NCBI RefSeq assembly: GCF_014203795.1
Contig: NZ_JACHJU010000004.1
Span: forward strand, 310,001-374,000
Reading direction: 5' to 3'
Source: Streptosporangium album
Lineage (GTDB): Bacteria > Actinomycetota > Actinomycetes > Streptosporangiales > Streptosporangiaceae
Length of the DNA stretch: 64,000 bases
Part shown: piece by piece, positions 1-8,026 of the stretch
Position numbering within the stretch: the first letter of the stretch is position 1
Layout: each line of letters opens with the position of its first letter
Program-made: the position numbers and the translations under genes
Notes under the pieces: generated by a model
What the model was told of the DNA's origin: nothing
The model's input: only the letters and a program-made list of their open reading frames with translations
Database searches by the model: none

Positions 1-546
1 GCGCGCATCCTTCGCCCGCACCGTGAATCTGTAGCCCGTTGCGGGCATCAGGCCGCCGACGACCGCCGAGGTGGTGTTCCCGCTGACGGACGCGACCTGG
101 TAGCCGTCACGGTAGACGTCGTATCCGGTCACTCCGACGTTGTCGGTCGACGCCGTCCAGGCGAGCGAGACGCTGCCGGCGGATACGGCCACGCGCGAGT
201 GACGTCGGCGCGGTCGGCGGCGCCGTGTCGGAGATGCCGCCGCCCACTTCGTAGATTCCGATGTTGTCGACGGTGATCGCCTCGTCGGTGCCGCCGGTGT
301 CGACGCGCACCGAAAATCCGAGCTCGACCGTCGAGATGACCCGCTGCCCGCCGTTGGGCACGATCGTGAAGCGGTACTGCGGGATGTCGGTGTCGCCGAC
401 CCGCGACAGGGCGCCGGATGCGGCGGTGTACGCGGAGGTGGTCGTGATGCTCACTGACGGAATCGGAAACCGCGGCACGAGATTGTTGTCGAAGTTGCCG
501 AACTGGAGCTGCGCGTAGATGTCCTTCTCGTTGGTGTGCGGGTGAG
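1..546 (-). pseudogene. Carbohydrate-binding/fibronectin-III remnant of a secreted glycosidase-like protein
   Basis: Read on the minus strand, the stretch next to the permease stop codon encodes a beta-rich module (NFDNNLVPRFPIPSVSI ... AITVDNIGIYEVGG) like the carbohydrate-binding part of large secreted glycosidases, followed by a linker and a fibronectin type III domain (VSLAWTASTDNVGVTGYDVY). No start codon or upstream domain is present: the reading frame simply emerges from the end of the permease gene, so the 5' part is lost. Near position 193 the frame changes between the two modules, and the FN3 part continues off the left edge. I read it as a truncated, frameshifted relic; a sequencing error could explain the shift but not the missing start. 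Confidence 0.6.
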
Positions 547-1467
547 CTACTTGACGGCCCCCGTTGCGAGGCCCTTGCTCCAGAACGACTGCAGCGACAG
601 GAACATGGCGACGACGGGCACGACGGAGACGAACGCGCCTGTGACGACGGTGGTGTAGCTGATGGGATAGCCCTGAAGTTCGCGCCAGCCGACGAGGCCC
701 ACGGTCACTGGTTGGAGGGAGGTGTCGGCGAGCATGAGCGAGGGCAGGAGGAAGTTCGTCCAGATCGCGACGAACTGGAAAAGGAAGATCGTGACCATCG
801 CGGGTGCCATGAGCCGCACGCCCATCGCGAAGATGCGCATTTCGCCGGCACCGTCGAGACGGCCGGCCTCGAGCAGGGCGTCTGGTATCGACGACGCGGC
901 GTAGATCCGGCTGAGGTACACGCCGAAGGGGCTGACGATGCTGGGGATGAAGACGGCCCAGAAGGTGTTGATGGTTCCGGTGAAGCTGAACACGAGGTAG
1001 AGCGGGATGGCGAGCACGGGTGCGGGCAGGAGCACCGCGGCGAGCACGGTGCCGAAGACCGCCTCGCGCCCCGGGAAGGGGAACTTCGCGAGCGCGTACC
1101 CGCACATGGACGCCAGGAGCGTGGAGACGATGCCGCCGCCCACCGCGTACAGCAGCGAGTTGAGCAGCCAGCGCGAGTAGATGCCGCCCTGGGCCTGGAA
1201 CAGGGTCTGGATGTTCTCCGCGAGGGCGAAGCTCTCGCCGAACCAGAAGCCGTTGCCCGAGAAGATCTCTCCGCTGCCCTTGGTGGCGGAGACGACCAGC
1301 CACCACACCGGGAGCAGGAAGTAGAGGGCGAAGAGGGTCATGACGGCCAGCACGAACAGGCGCGAGGCGGGGTTCACCGTCGTCAGCGGATGCGCCCGGG
1401 GGCGCCGCCGGCTCGGCGGTTCGGCGACGGGTTCGGTCCGTGCGGGCGATTGCAGTGCTGCGGTCAT
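547..1467 (-). CDS. Carbohydrate ABC transporter permease, MalG/AraQ type
   Basis: A 306-residue inner-membrane permease with six predicted hydrophobic segments. A charged, proline-rich N-terminus of about 30 residues precedes the first helix (LFVLAVMTLFALYFLLPVWWL). The EAA-type loop that docks the ATPase lies in the second half (DALLEAGRLDGAGEMRIF, about residues 195-215). It forms the second channel half with the next gene; the start codon overlaps that gene's stop (ATGA), indicating translational coupling. Family knowledge places it in CUT1 sugar importers for oligosaccharides. No intact ATPase is encoded here, so a shared MsiK-type ATPase elsewhere would have to drive it. Confidence 0.9.
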   Translation of the reverse strand: MTAALQSPARTEPVAEPPSRRRPRAHPLTTVNPASRLFVLAVMTLFALYFLLPVWWLVVSATKGSGEIFSGNGFWFGESFALAENIQTLFQAQGGIYSRWLLNSLLYAVGGGIVSTLLASMCGYALAKFPFPGREAVFGTVLAAVLLPAPVLAIPLYLVFSFTGTINTFWAVFIPSIVSPFGVYLSRIYAASSIPDALLEAGRLDGAGEMRIFAMGVRLMAPAMVTIFLFQFVAIWTNFLLPSLMLADTSLQPVTVGLVGWRELQGYPISYTTVVTGAFVSVVPVVAMFLSLQSFWSKGLATGAVK

Positions 1468-2378
1468 CAGTCGACGCTCCTGGCCGATGCGCGGAAGACA
1501 AGAACGGACAGCACGCAGATCAGGGCGCCGAGCACCACGGACTGCGCGGCCGCGTAGTTGAAGTCATTGGCCGAGAGTGAACGGAGAGCGGCCATGATCG
1601 GTGTGTAGGTGGACGGCAGATTCGGCGCCACGGATTTCATGGTGGCCGGCTCGTTGTAGAGCTGGAACGTGCCGATGATGGAGAAGACGAGGGTGAGCAG
1701 CAGGGCCGGCCGGATCAGCGGGACCTTGATGAGCAGCGCGGCCTTCCAACCGGAGCAGCCGTCGAGAGCGGCGGCCTCCATCGTCTCCTCGGGGATGGCC
1801 TGCAGGGCCGCGAAGATCAGGATCGTGTTGTAGCCGGTCCATGCCCAGGTCAGGATGTTCGCGATCGAGAACGGCAGGGCGCCGTCGGTGACGAAGCTGA
1901 CGTCGACGCCGATCGATGCGAAGAATCCGGTGATGGGACTCAGCGTGGGCGCGTACAGGAACGACCACACCAGTGCCGCGATCACGCCGGGCAGCCCGTA
2001 GGGCACGAAGTAGGCGACCCGGAAGAACTTGCGCCCCGTCGAAACCGACGAGTCGATGAGAAGGGCGAGGATGAGCGCGATGCCGAGCATCACGGGCACC
2101 TGGATGATGCCGATGAAGCTCACCCGGCCCAAGGATGCGATGAAGTCCCCGTCCTGGAACACGCGCACGTAGTTGCCCAAGCCCGCGAAGACGGCCTCGG
2201 CGCCGCCGAGGCCGAGGCCCGAGCGTTTCACCGCGAAGAAGCTCTGAACCACGGAGTACCCGGTTGGCACCAGGTAGACAACGACGAAGAGCAGGAGGAA
2301 CGGCAGAACGAACGGCGCAGCTCGCCTAAGCTCGCGGAGTCGGCTCTGCCGCTGAATCGTCACACGGGACACGGTCAC
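1467..2378 (-). CDS. Carbohydrate ABC transporter permease, MalF/UgpA type
   Basis: A 303-residue membrane protein with a cytoplasmic arginine-rich N-terminus and about six transmembrane segments; the EAA loop is seen near residues 195-215 (EETMEAAALDGCSGWKAA). It is the partner of the downstream MalG-type permease. It starts with GTG and lies about 70 nt after the binding-protein gene in the same minus-strand operon. The composition SBP-MalF-MalG is the standard CUT1 order. Substrate cannot be read from the permease; the nearby GH42 enzyme suggests galactose-containing oligosaccharides if the two were once one locus. Confidence 0.9.
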   Translation of the reverse strand: MTVSRVTIQRQSRLRELRRAAPFVLPFLLLFVVVYLVPTGYSVVQSFFAVKRSGLGLGGAEAVFAGLGNYVRVFQDGDFIASLGRVSFIGIIQVPVMLGIALILALLIDSSVSTGRKFFRVAYFVPYGLPGVIAALVWSFLYAPTLSPITGFFASIGVDVSFVTDGALPFSIANILTWAWTGYNTILIFAALQAIPEETMEAAALDGCSGWKAALLIKVPLIRPALLLTLVFSIIGTFQLYNEPATMKSVAPNLPSTYTPIMAALRSLSANDFNYAAAQSVVLGALICVLSVLVFRASARSVD

Positions 2379-2445
2379 CTAACCTGTCGAAGGACCGGGG
2401 GATGCGGATTCGCGTGGCTCGCGTAGCGTGCGCCCCCGCGAAGCG

Positions 2446-3738
2446 CTACTTGCTGACGGAGAACCCTTGGGCTTGCAGCGCGGAGACCGTGCCCGTCTGG
2501 GCGCCGTTCAGGGCGTCCTGGAAGGTCGCACTCTTGGTGGGCACCTTGCCGAGGCCGTCGCCGAGTGCCGAGGCCGTGGTGGACATCACCGGACCCCACC
2601 GCCAGTTCGGGTTCACCTTGGCCGACTCCGTACGGAACAGCTGGTAAATGGCCTGGCCGCCGTAGTAGCTCTCCGGAGTGTCGAGTGCCGCGTTGGCGAG
2701 CCCGGATTTGGAAGCCGGAAGGATGGCTGCGGATTCGATCAGGTTCGACACGGATTTGTCGTTGGTCGACATCCACATGGCGAACTCGGTGGCCTCCTTC
2801 GGGTTCGCACAGCCCTTCATGACGGCCGTGGCGGATCCGCCCGAGTTGCCGACGGAGTCTGTGGTGCCCCACCGGGGCATGGCCGCGACGGCCCACTTGC
2901 CCGCGGAGCCGGCGGCGTTGTCGCGGATAAGTGATGCCGACCAGACCGGACCGACCTCCGCCCAGACTTTGCCGCTGTTCCACGCGGAGTAGAGCGCCGC
3001 GTCGAAGGCGGGATAGGAGGTGACGAGATCCTGGTCGAAGAGCCCCTGCCAGTAGCCGGCGACCTTGCTGTTGGTGGCGCTGTCGAGCGAGACCGTCCAG
3101 GCGTCGCCGTTGACTCCGAACCAGGGAGCACCGCCCTGCCAAGCGAAACCGGCATAGAGGTACGGGTCGGTGGGCAGGTTCATGATGCGGGCCTTCGGGT
3201 CGGCGGCCTTCACCGCGGCGGCGGCCGCCTTGAACTCCTCCCAGGTCTTCGGAGCCGCGATGCCCGCGGCGGTGAAGAGGTCGGAACGGTAGAACATGCC
3301 CATCGGCGCGGTGTCGACCGGCACGCCGTAGGCGGTACCGTCGATGCCGACATTGCCCCACACCCAGTCGGCGAATTCGGCCTGCCGTGGTTTGACGTAC
3401 TGGCTGATGTCCTGCAGCATGCCGGCGGCGAGGAAGCTCGAGAACGTCTCGTAGCCGATCTGCGCCAGGCACGGGGCCGTGCCCGCCTTTGCGGCCGTGA
3501 GCATCTTGTCGTAGCCGCCCGCGCCGCCGTTGGCGATGGCCTCGTACTTCACCTGGATGTCGGGGTGAGACTCGTTCCACAGCGCGACGGACTTCTCGTA
3601 GCCCGAAGCCCAGCCCCAGAAGGTGATTTTCACCGGGCCGCCGGTGCTCGCCCCGGTGCTGCCGGAGCACCCCGTCAGCGCGATGCCGGTGGCGGCGATG
3701 ACTGCGGCCGCAGTGAGTCGCGCATTTCGGTTGAGCAT
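2446..3738 (-). CDS. Extracellular sugar-binding lipoprotein of a CUT1 ABC transporter
   Basis: A 430-residue family 1 solute-binding protein. The N-terminus is a classic lipoprotein signal: basic MLNRNAR, a hydrophobic stretch, and lipobox LTGC with the lipidated Cys at about residue 24, then a Ser/Gly/Thr linker. The mature part begins with ITFWGWASGYEKSVALWN, typical of maltose/oligosaccharide-binding proteins, and is rich in surface aromatics expected in a sugar-binding cleft. The ATG at 3738 is chosen because it begins the signal peptide and follows GAGAGGAAG; the frame stays open farther upstream but encodes nothing like a signal sequence. First gene of the transporter operon. Confidence 0.93.
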   Translation of the reverse strand: MLNRNARLTAAAVIAATGIALTGCSGSTGASTGGPVKITFWGWASGYEKSVALWNESHPDIQVKYEAIANGGAGGYDKMLTAAKAGTAPCLAQIGYETFSSFLAAGMLQDISQYVKPRQAEFADWVWGNVGIDGTAYGVPVDTAPMGMFYRSDLFTAAGIAAPKTWEEFKAAAAAVKAADPKARIMNLPTDPYLYAGFAWQGGAPWFGVNGDAWTVSLDSATNSKVAGYWQGLFDQDLVTSYPAFDAALYSAWNSGKVWAEVGPVWSASLIRDNAAGSAGKWAVAAMPRWGTTDSVGNSGGSATAVMKGCANPKEATEFAMWMSTNDKSVSNLIESAAILPASKSGLANAALDTPESYYGGQAIYQLFRTESAKVNPNWRWGPVMSTTASALGDGLGKVPTKSATFQDALNGAQTGTVSALQAQGFSVSK

Positions 3739-3758
3739 GACTTCCTCTCGACTGCTAC

Positions 3759-3772
3759 TTGTAAGCGCGTTG
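3759..3772. promoter_or_regulatory. Possible LacI-type operator upstream of the binding-protein gene
   Basis: The stretch TTGTAAGCGC followed by a degenerate right half (GTTGCG) resembles half of the LacI-family operator consensus built around a central CG. It lies about 20 nt before the SBP start codon, where a repressor would block transcription. The LacI gene at 8027-9028 is a candidate ligand-responsive partner. Only one half is convincing, so this is tentative. Confidence 0.3.
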
Positions 3773-3784
3773 CGTGTCGCCGGG

Positions 3785-4051
3785 TCATTCAGGTTGCCCG
3801 GCCAGCCGCATCTCCCCGCTGCCTGGCGCCTGCACCCCGGCCATGATCTTGACCAGTGTGGACTCATCGGCGCCGGTGCCGCCCACGAGTGCCGGCACCT
3901 CCCCGGGAGCGACTTCGAGGGAGACATCGCTCAGGGCGGTGGGGTGACCGAAATGCTGGGAGATGTTCGCGGCCGACAACACCGCGGTGGCACCGCGCCC
4001 CGGGGGCGGGCTCGGGGCCGGCGCCGACGAGTCGTGCGGGTCGGCGGACAC
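3785..4051 (-). pseudogene. Truncated sugar ABC transporter ATPase (RbsA/XylG-like) N-terminus
   Basis: An 88-codon frame reading LSAANISQHFGHPTALSDVSLEV then LVGGTGADESTLVKIMAG matches the first 80 residues of ribose-type double ATPases. The Walker A signature should be GENGAGKST; here the invariant Lys is Glu (GADEST), so nucleotide binding would be lost. The frame stops after the segment that normally leads to the Q-loop; more than 400 residues are missing. It is divergent from the GntR regulator, which is where an intact sugar ATPase gene would be expected, so it may mark a lost second transporter operon. The short frame could be translated, but function is very unlikely. Confidence 0.75.
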
Positions 4052-4091
4052 TTTGTTTCCCCTTTACGACGATCAGGTTAATGCTCGGATA

Positions 4092-4103
4092 CTTGCATAC
4101 AAG
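4092..4103. promoter_or_regulatory. Inverted repeat, probable GntR/FCD operator
   Basis: CTTG-CATA-CAAG is an inverted repeat 27 nt upstream of the GntR-family start codon, between it and the divergent ATPase remnant. Its core TTG-N4-CAA matches the short palindromes known for FCD-type GntR regulators of sugar-acid genes (UxuR/ExuR-like). Position and form suggest autoregulation and control of the downstream sugar-acid genes. Confidence 0.5.
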
Positions 4104-4129
4104 CTCGGCGGCATGCAACGATCATTTTC

Positions 4130-4867
4130 GTGAGTTCCAATCAAGCGCTCATCCCTGAGCCGACACCCGTCGGGCGCGATCCGATGCTGTCACCGGTCGT
4201 CCGAGACCGTCCGTCAGCACGGACGTCCGATCGCGTCTACGACGAGTTGGTCTCCGCGATCCGCGAACTGCGACTCGCCCCTGGAGCGTCCCTGTCCGAG
4301 ACAGACCTCGCCGAGCGGCTGCACGTCAGTCGTACGCCGGTGCGCGAGGCCCTCGCGCGGCTCGTCGACGCGGGACTCGTGCGGGTCGTGCCGCAGGTTG
4401 GCACCCGGGTTGGGTTGATCCGCCTGCGTGATGTGGAAGAGGCGCGCTTTGTCCGCGAGAGTCTGGAGGTTGCGGCCTTCGAGGTGGCGTGCGCCGGCCC
4501 GGCGCCGAACGTCACTGTGCTGCGCGAACTGCTCGAACGGCAAGAGCACAGCTACCGCACCGAAAACTATGACGCCTTCTTCGCGGCCGACGAGGCGCTG
4601 CACAGCGAGATCTTCACGCTCAGCGGCTATCCGGGAGCGTGGCAAGCCGTGCAACGGATGAAGCTGCAGTTGGACCGGCTTCGGCGGCTCACCCTGCCCG
4701 ACTCCGCCGCGGTGCGCAAGCTGATCGACGAGCATCGACTGATCGTGGACGCGCTGGAGACCTCTGATCTGTCAGCCGGTCGCTCCCTGATCAGCCGGCA
4801 CGCCAGGCGCGCTCTGGAACTCGGCCCGACGCTGCGCGCCAAGTACCCGGACTATTTCACGGAATGA
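4130..4867 (+). CDS. GntR family transcriptional regulator, FadR/FCD subfamily
   Basis: A 245-residue regulator. Residues about 27-90 form the winged helix (VYDELVSAIRELRLAPG ... LHVSRTPVREALARLVDAGLV), and about 95-225 form the all-helical FCD effector domain that usually binds a sugar acid or other carboxylate with a metal. It starts at GTG 4130 and sits directly upstream of the SDR, FAH-type hydrolase and UxuA-type dehydratase genes, whose products act on sugar acids, so it is probably their regulator. The inverted repeat at 4092-4103 is a candidate operator. Confidence 0.9.
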   Translation: MSSNQALIPEPTPVGRDPMLSPVVRDRPSARTSDRVYDELVSAIRELRLAPGASLSETDLAERLHVSRTPVREALARLVDAGLVRVVPQVGTRVGLIRLRDVEEARFVRESLEVAAFEVACAGPAPNVTVLRELLERQEHSYRTENYDAFFAADEALHSEIFTLSGYPGAWQAVQRMKLQLDRLRRLTLPDSAAVRKLIDEHRLIVDALETSDLSAGRSLISRHARRALELGPTLRAKYPDYFTE

Positions 4868-5053
4868 GCGCGACGACGGCTACCGGGACCGCGGACAGAC
4901 GCGCTCCGGTGTCGTACCGGATCGCCCCTGACCAGACACCCGACCTGCTCGACGTCGACATGGAACAGGTTGCCGCAACTCGAGGCGCTGGCGGGAACCG
5001 CATTCGCGGGCCCGTGGCGCAACGCTCGGTCCAGGAAGGACATCACCACGTGA
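4864..5053 (+). other. Short stretch between regulator and SDR, possibly a frameshifted small ORF
   Basis: An ATG overlaps the regulator's stop (ATGA at 4864). High third-position GC continues in that frame to about 4972 and then appears better in the next frame, which ends in a TGA overlapping the SDR GTG start (GTGA at 5050). Coupled ends on both sides suggest a small gene once lay here and has suffered a frameshift. The deduced peptide (about 60 residues) matches no family I recognise. Alternatively it is only an N-terminal extension of the SDR, whose frame is open through here. Confidence 0.3.
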
Positions 5054-5784
5054 GCAGGTTCGACGGGCGGACGGTACTCGTCACAGGCGCGGGTTCCGGC
5101 ATCGGCTACGAAATGACTCGCCGATTTCTGGACGAAGGGGCAACGGTGTACGCGGCGGATCTCAACCCCGCGGGCGTACCGGACGGCAGCATCCCTCTCG
5201 CGGTTGACGTGACCGACCCCGACTCTTTCGCGGCGGCGGTGTCCCGTGCGGTGGCCGAGACCGGCTCACTGCACGTCCTGTGCAACAACGCGGGGACGTC
5301 CTCGACCACGGACCCGATCGCCTGCACCGTGGAGGAGTGGGAACACACCTTCGCGGTCAACAGCCGCGGTGTCTTCCTCGGCACCAAGTTCGCGCTGCCG
5401 CACATGCTCGCCCAGCAATACGGAGTCATCGTCAACACCGCGTCCGCAGCCGGACTCGTCGGGTTGAAGGACCGTGCGGCCTACTGCGCCAGCAAGGGCG
5501 CGGTAATTGCCTTCACCCGCCAGGTCGCGGTGCAATACGCGGGAACCGGTGTGCGCTGCAACAGCGTCTGCCCCGGGACGGTCGATTCGCCGTGGGTCGG
5601 GCGGCTGCTCGCGGCGGCCGACGACCCGGCACACGCCCGCGTCCAGCTCGTCGCCAGGCAGCCGATGGGCCGGCTCGGCACGCCGATGGAGGTCGCGGCA
5701 GCGGCCCTCTACCTCGCCTCGGACGAGGCCGCGTTCATCACTGGCACCGAACTGGTCATCGACGGCGGCCTGCTCGCCGGTTGA
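5050..5784 (+). CDS. SDR family NAD(P)-dependent oxidoreductase (candidate 2-keto-3-deoxy acid dehydrogenase)
   Basis: A 244-residue classical short-chain dehydrogenase: cofactor motif TGAGSGIG at the N-terminus, NNAGT, catalytic Ser in NTASAAG, Tyr-x3-Lys in YCASKG, and C-terminal TELVIDGGLLAG. GTG 5050 is preferred because AGGAAGG lies 10 nt upstream and the Rossmann fold begins immediately. The next gene encodes an FAH-type hydrolase 25 nt downstream. In oxidative L-fucose/L-rhamnose-type pathways this SDR-FAH pair oxidises a 2-keto-3-deoxy sugar acid and then cleaves the diketo product, which is the likeliest role; the exact substrate is unknown. Confidence 0.88.
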   Translation: MSRFDGRTVLVTGAGSGIGYEMTRRFLDEGATVYAADLNPAGVPDGSIPLAVDVTDPDSFAAAVSRAVAETGSLHVLCNNAGTSSTTDPIACTVEEWEHTFAVNSRGVFLGTKFALPHMLAQQYGVIVNTASAAGLVGLKDRAAYCASKGAVIAFTRQVAVQYAGTGVRCNSVCPGTVDSPWVGRLLAAADDPAHARVQLVARQPMGRLGTPMEVAAAALYLASDEAAFITGTELVIDGGLLAG

Positions 5785-5809
5785 CAGCCCCTACCACGAA
5801 CGGATCACC

Positions 5810-6661
5810 ATGAGAATAATGCGTATCGGCGCACCCGGCGCCGAACGGCCCGTCGTTCTGCTCCCCGACGGTCGTCACCTCGACCTGTCCGGGCTTACCG
5901 ACGACATCGATGGCGAATTTCTCGCCGGTGACGGCCCGGGCCGGCTGCGCGACGCGGTCGCTGGGGACAGGTTGCCGGAGATCGACGTCGTCGGGCAGCG
6001 CGTCGGCCCTCCCATTGCCCGGCCCGGGGTTGTGCTCTGCATCGGCATGAACTACGCCGCGCACGCCGCCGAATCAGGCTCCGATGCGCCGCAGTGGCCG
6101 GTCATCTTCTACAAGGCTCCCAACACCGTCGTCGGCCCGTACGACGAGGTTTTGCTGCCACGCGGGTCGGCGAAGGCGGACTGGGAGGTCGAGCTCGCGA
6201 TCGTGATCGGGCGCCGCGCCCGCTACCTCGGCTCCCCTGCCGACGCGCCGGCTCACGTCGGCGGCTACGCCATCTGCAACGACGTGTCCGAGCGAGCCCT
6301 GCAGCTGGAAACCAGCGGTGGACAGTGGTCGAAGGGCAAGAGCTGCGAGACGTTCAATCCGCTCGGACCCTGGCTGGTCACCCCCGACGAGATTCCAGAC
6401 CCCCAGACCCTCGGCTTGCGCGCGTGGGTCAACGGTGAGGCCCGGCAGGCGTCCAACACCAAGGACATGATCTTCAACGTCGCTACGCTGATCTACGAAC
6501 TCAGCCAGGTGACCGTCCTCGAACCGGGCGACGTAATCAATACCGGCACGCCCGAAGGTGTTGCGCTGTCAGGCCGTTTCCCCTACCTGATGGAAGGTGA
6601 CATCATGGAACTCGAGATCGACGGGCTGGGCCGGCAGCGGCAGCGGGTCGGGCAGGCATGA
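5810..6661 (+). CDS. Fumarylacetoacetate hydrolase family protein (2,4-diketo-3-deoxy-sugar-acid hydrolase-like)
   Basis: A 283-residue FAH-fold enzyme. The N-terminal third is a small domain; the catalytic part starts with CIGMNYAAHAAE (about residue 77). The metal-binding set is visible: E126 and E128 in DWEVELAIVIG and D158 in ICNDVSER, followed by the conserved lysine-containing loop QWSKGKSCETFNPLGPW and the NTGTPEGVALS turn. Such enzymes hydrolyse C-C bonds in diketo acids, giving pyruvate plus a hydroxy acid. An alternative ATG lies nine nucleotides later. Its stop overlaps the next start (ATGA), so it is coupled to the dehydratase. Confidence 0.9.
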   Translation: MRIMRIGAPGAERPVVLLPDGRHLDLSGLTDDIDGEFLAGDGPGRLRDAVAGDRLPEIDVVGQRVGPPIARPGVVLCIGMNYAAHAAESGSDAPQWPVIFYKAPNTVVGPYDEVLLPRGSAKADWEVELAIVIGRRARYLGSPADAPAHVGGYAICNDVSERALQLETSGGQWSKGKSCETFNPLGPWLVTPDEIPDPQTLGLRAWVNGEARQASNTKDMIFNVATLIYELSQVTVLEPGDVINTGTPEGVALSGRFPYLMEGDIMELEIDGLGRQRQRVGQA

Positions 6662-7740
6662 CCATCCGCCTCTCCCTCGGCCACATCGACAAGTACGACT
6701 CCCACGTCGCGACGTTCGCCCACCAGCTCGGACTCACCGGCGTGCAGCTGCACACCCCCGACCTGCTGCCCGGAGTCGACGGCTTCTGGAGCCTGGCCGA
6801 GTTGAGGGCCCTCCGGGAACGCTGCGACGCTGACGGGCTGGCGATCGACGGCCTCGAAAACGTCCCGCTCGCCCACTTCTGGAAGATCCAACGCGGCCTG
6901 CCCGGGCGGGATGAACAGATCGAAAACTACCGGAAGACGATCCGCAACCTTGCCGCCGTCGGAATCGATCTGCTCGGCTACAACTTCCTCGCCACCTACG
7001 TCTGGCGCACCGACATGGCCGCGAAAGGACGCGGCGGCGCCAAGGTCACCGCCTTCGACCTGGCCGACGTGCACCGCGGCAACGCGCTCGCCGGGTACCG
7101 GCTGACCCCGGAGCAGCCCGTGGACGAGCCGATCACGGCCGACCAGATGTGGGCCAACCACCAGTACTTCCTCGACGCTGTTCTACCCGTCGCCGAGGAA
7201 GTCGGCGTGCGGCTCGCCCTGCACCCCGACGATCCACCCGTCAATGAGCCCCTGGGCGGCGCAGCCCGGATCTTCATCTCCCCTGCCGCCATTGGACAAG
7301 CCCACAAGCAAGCCGGCGGCAGTCCGTCATGGGGGCTGAACCTCTGCCTCGGAACGGTGTCGGAAATGGCCGGCGAGCAGAGCATCAACGAGGTCATCGA
7401 CCTCATGGGACCGGCCATCTTCTACGTCCATTTTCGGGACGTACGCGGCACTGTACCGCGCTTCAGCGAGTCCTTCCTCGGCGAGGGCAACTTCAACCCG
7501 GCACGAGTGATCCGCCGGCTCAACGACTCCGGATTCGACGGATTCCTCATCGACGACCACGTCCCAGCACTGATCGGAGACCTGGACACCTGGGGCGACA
7601 CATCGTCCGAGGCATACTGCAGCCGAGGCCGAGCACACGCGATCGGATACCTGCAAGGCGTCCTGAACGGCCTGGCGCTCGACGAGCCAGACGGCACACG
7701 TGGTCTGCCGGCGAACAGTCAGCTCCCGGCCAACCTGTGA
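6658..7740 (+). CDS. uxuA: Mannonate dehydratase family (UxuA-type) sugar-acid dehydratase
   Basis: A 360-residue TIM-barrel dehydratase. Metal ligands expected from characterised UxuA proteins are all present: H189 in LALHPDDPP, C230 in NLCLGTVSE, H258 in YVHFRDV and D300 in IDDHVP. The family converts D-mannonate to 2-keto-3-deoxy-gluconate using Fe/Mn. The preceding SDR and FAH-type genes, rather than KDG kinase and aldolase, suggest that here the keto-deoxy product is oxidised and hydrolysed. Whether the substrate is mannonate or another aldonate is not readable. Family is certain; the symbol is used at family level. Confidence 0.88.
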   Translation: MTIRLSLGHIDKYDSHVATFAHQLGLTGVQLHTPDLLPGVDGFWSLAELRALRERCDADGLAIDGLENVPLAHFWKIQRGLPGRDEQIENYRKTIRNLAAVGIDLLGYNFLATYVWRTDMAAKGRGGAKVTAFDLADVHRGNALAGYRLTPEQPVDEPITADQMWANHQYFLDAVLPVAEEVGVRLALHPDDPPVNEPLGGAARIFISPAAIGQAHKQAGGSPSWGLNLCLGTVSEMAGEQSINEVIDLMGPAIFYVHFRDVRGTVPRFSESFLGEGNFNPARVIRRLNDSGFDGFLIDDHVPALIGDLDTWGDTSSEAYCSRGRAHAIGYLQGVLNGLALDEPDGTRGLPANSQLPANL

Positions 7741-7830
7741 CGAGCGAGGATGCGGTGTCACCACGCGCTACACGATCACCCGATCAGTCGGTCGACGCCC
7801 CGACCGAAGTGGTGCACGCCCGGCTTCGCG

Positions 7831-7908
7831 GATCGCGTCGGCGCGGCCGCACCGGGGATCGCGTCGGCGCGGCCGCACCGGGGATCGCGTCGGCGTGGCC
7901 GCACCGGG
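7831..7908. repeat. Three tandem copies of a 26-bp GC-rich unit
   Basis: Units begin at 7831, 7857 and 7883, each opening GATCGCGTCGG and closing GCACCGGG; the third differs from the others by one base (C to T). They fill most of the gap between the UxuA-type gene and the convergent LacI gene (7741-8026), which otherwise shows no recognisable gene. The 26-bp period is not a multiple of three, so the array is unlikely to be coding. Confidence 0.9.
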
Positions 7909-8026
7909 GAACCGAGAACAGGACATCGATACCCGTTCGGGGCTCGACCAGCGACAGCACGTCCGAGCTGCGATCCGGATCGACCACAACCCTGGCTCGC
8001 GTCGGTTCGCGGCGTGATCATCGCGC

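Noticed and set aside
107-1501. Long minus-strand frame overlapping the MalG-type permease
   Set aside because: Only its last part outside the permease gene (CBM-like region) looks like protein; the rest is an arginine-rich shadow of the permease in another frame.
7831-7908. CRISPR array
   Set aside because: The three units are directly adjacent without unique spacers, and there are no cas genes in the window.
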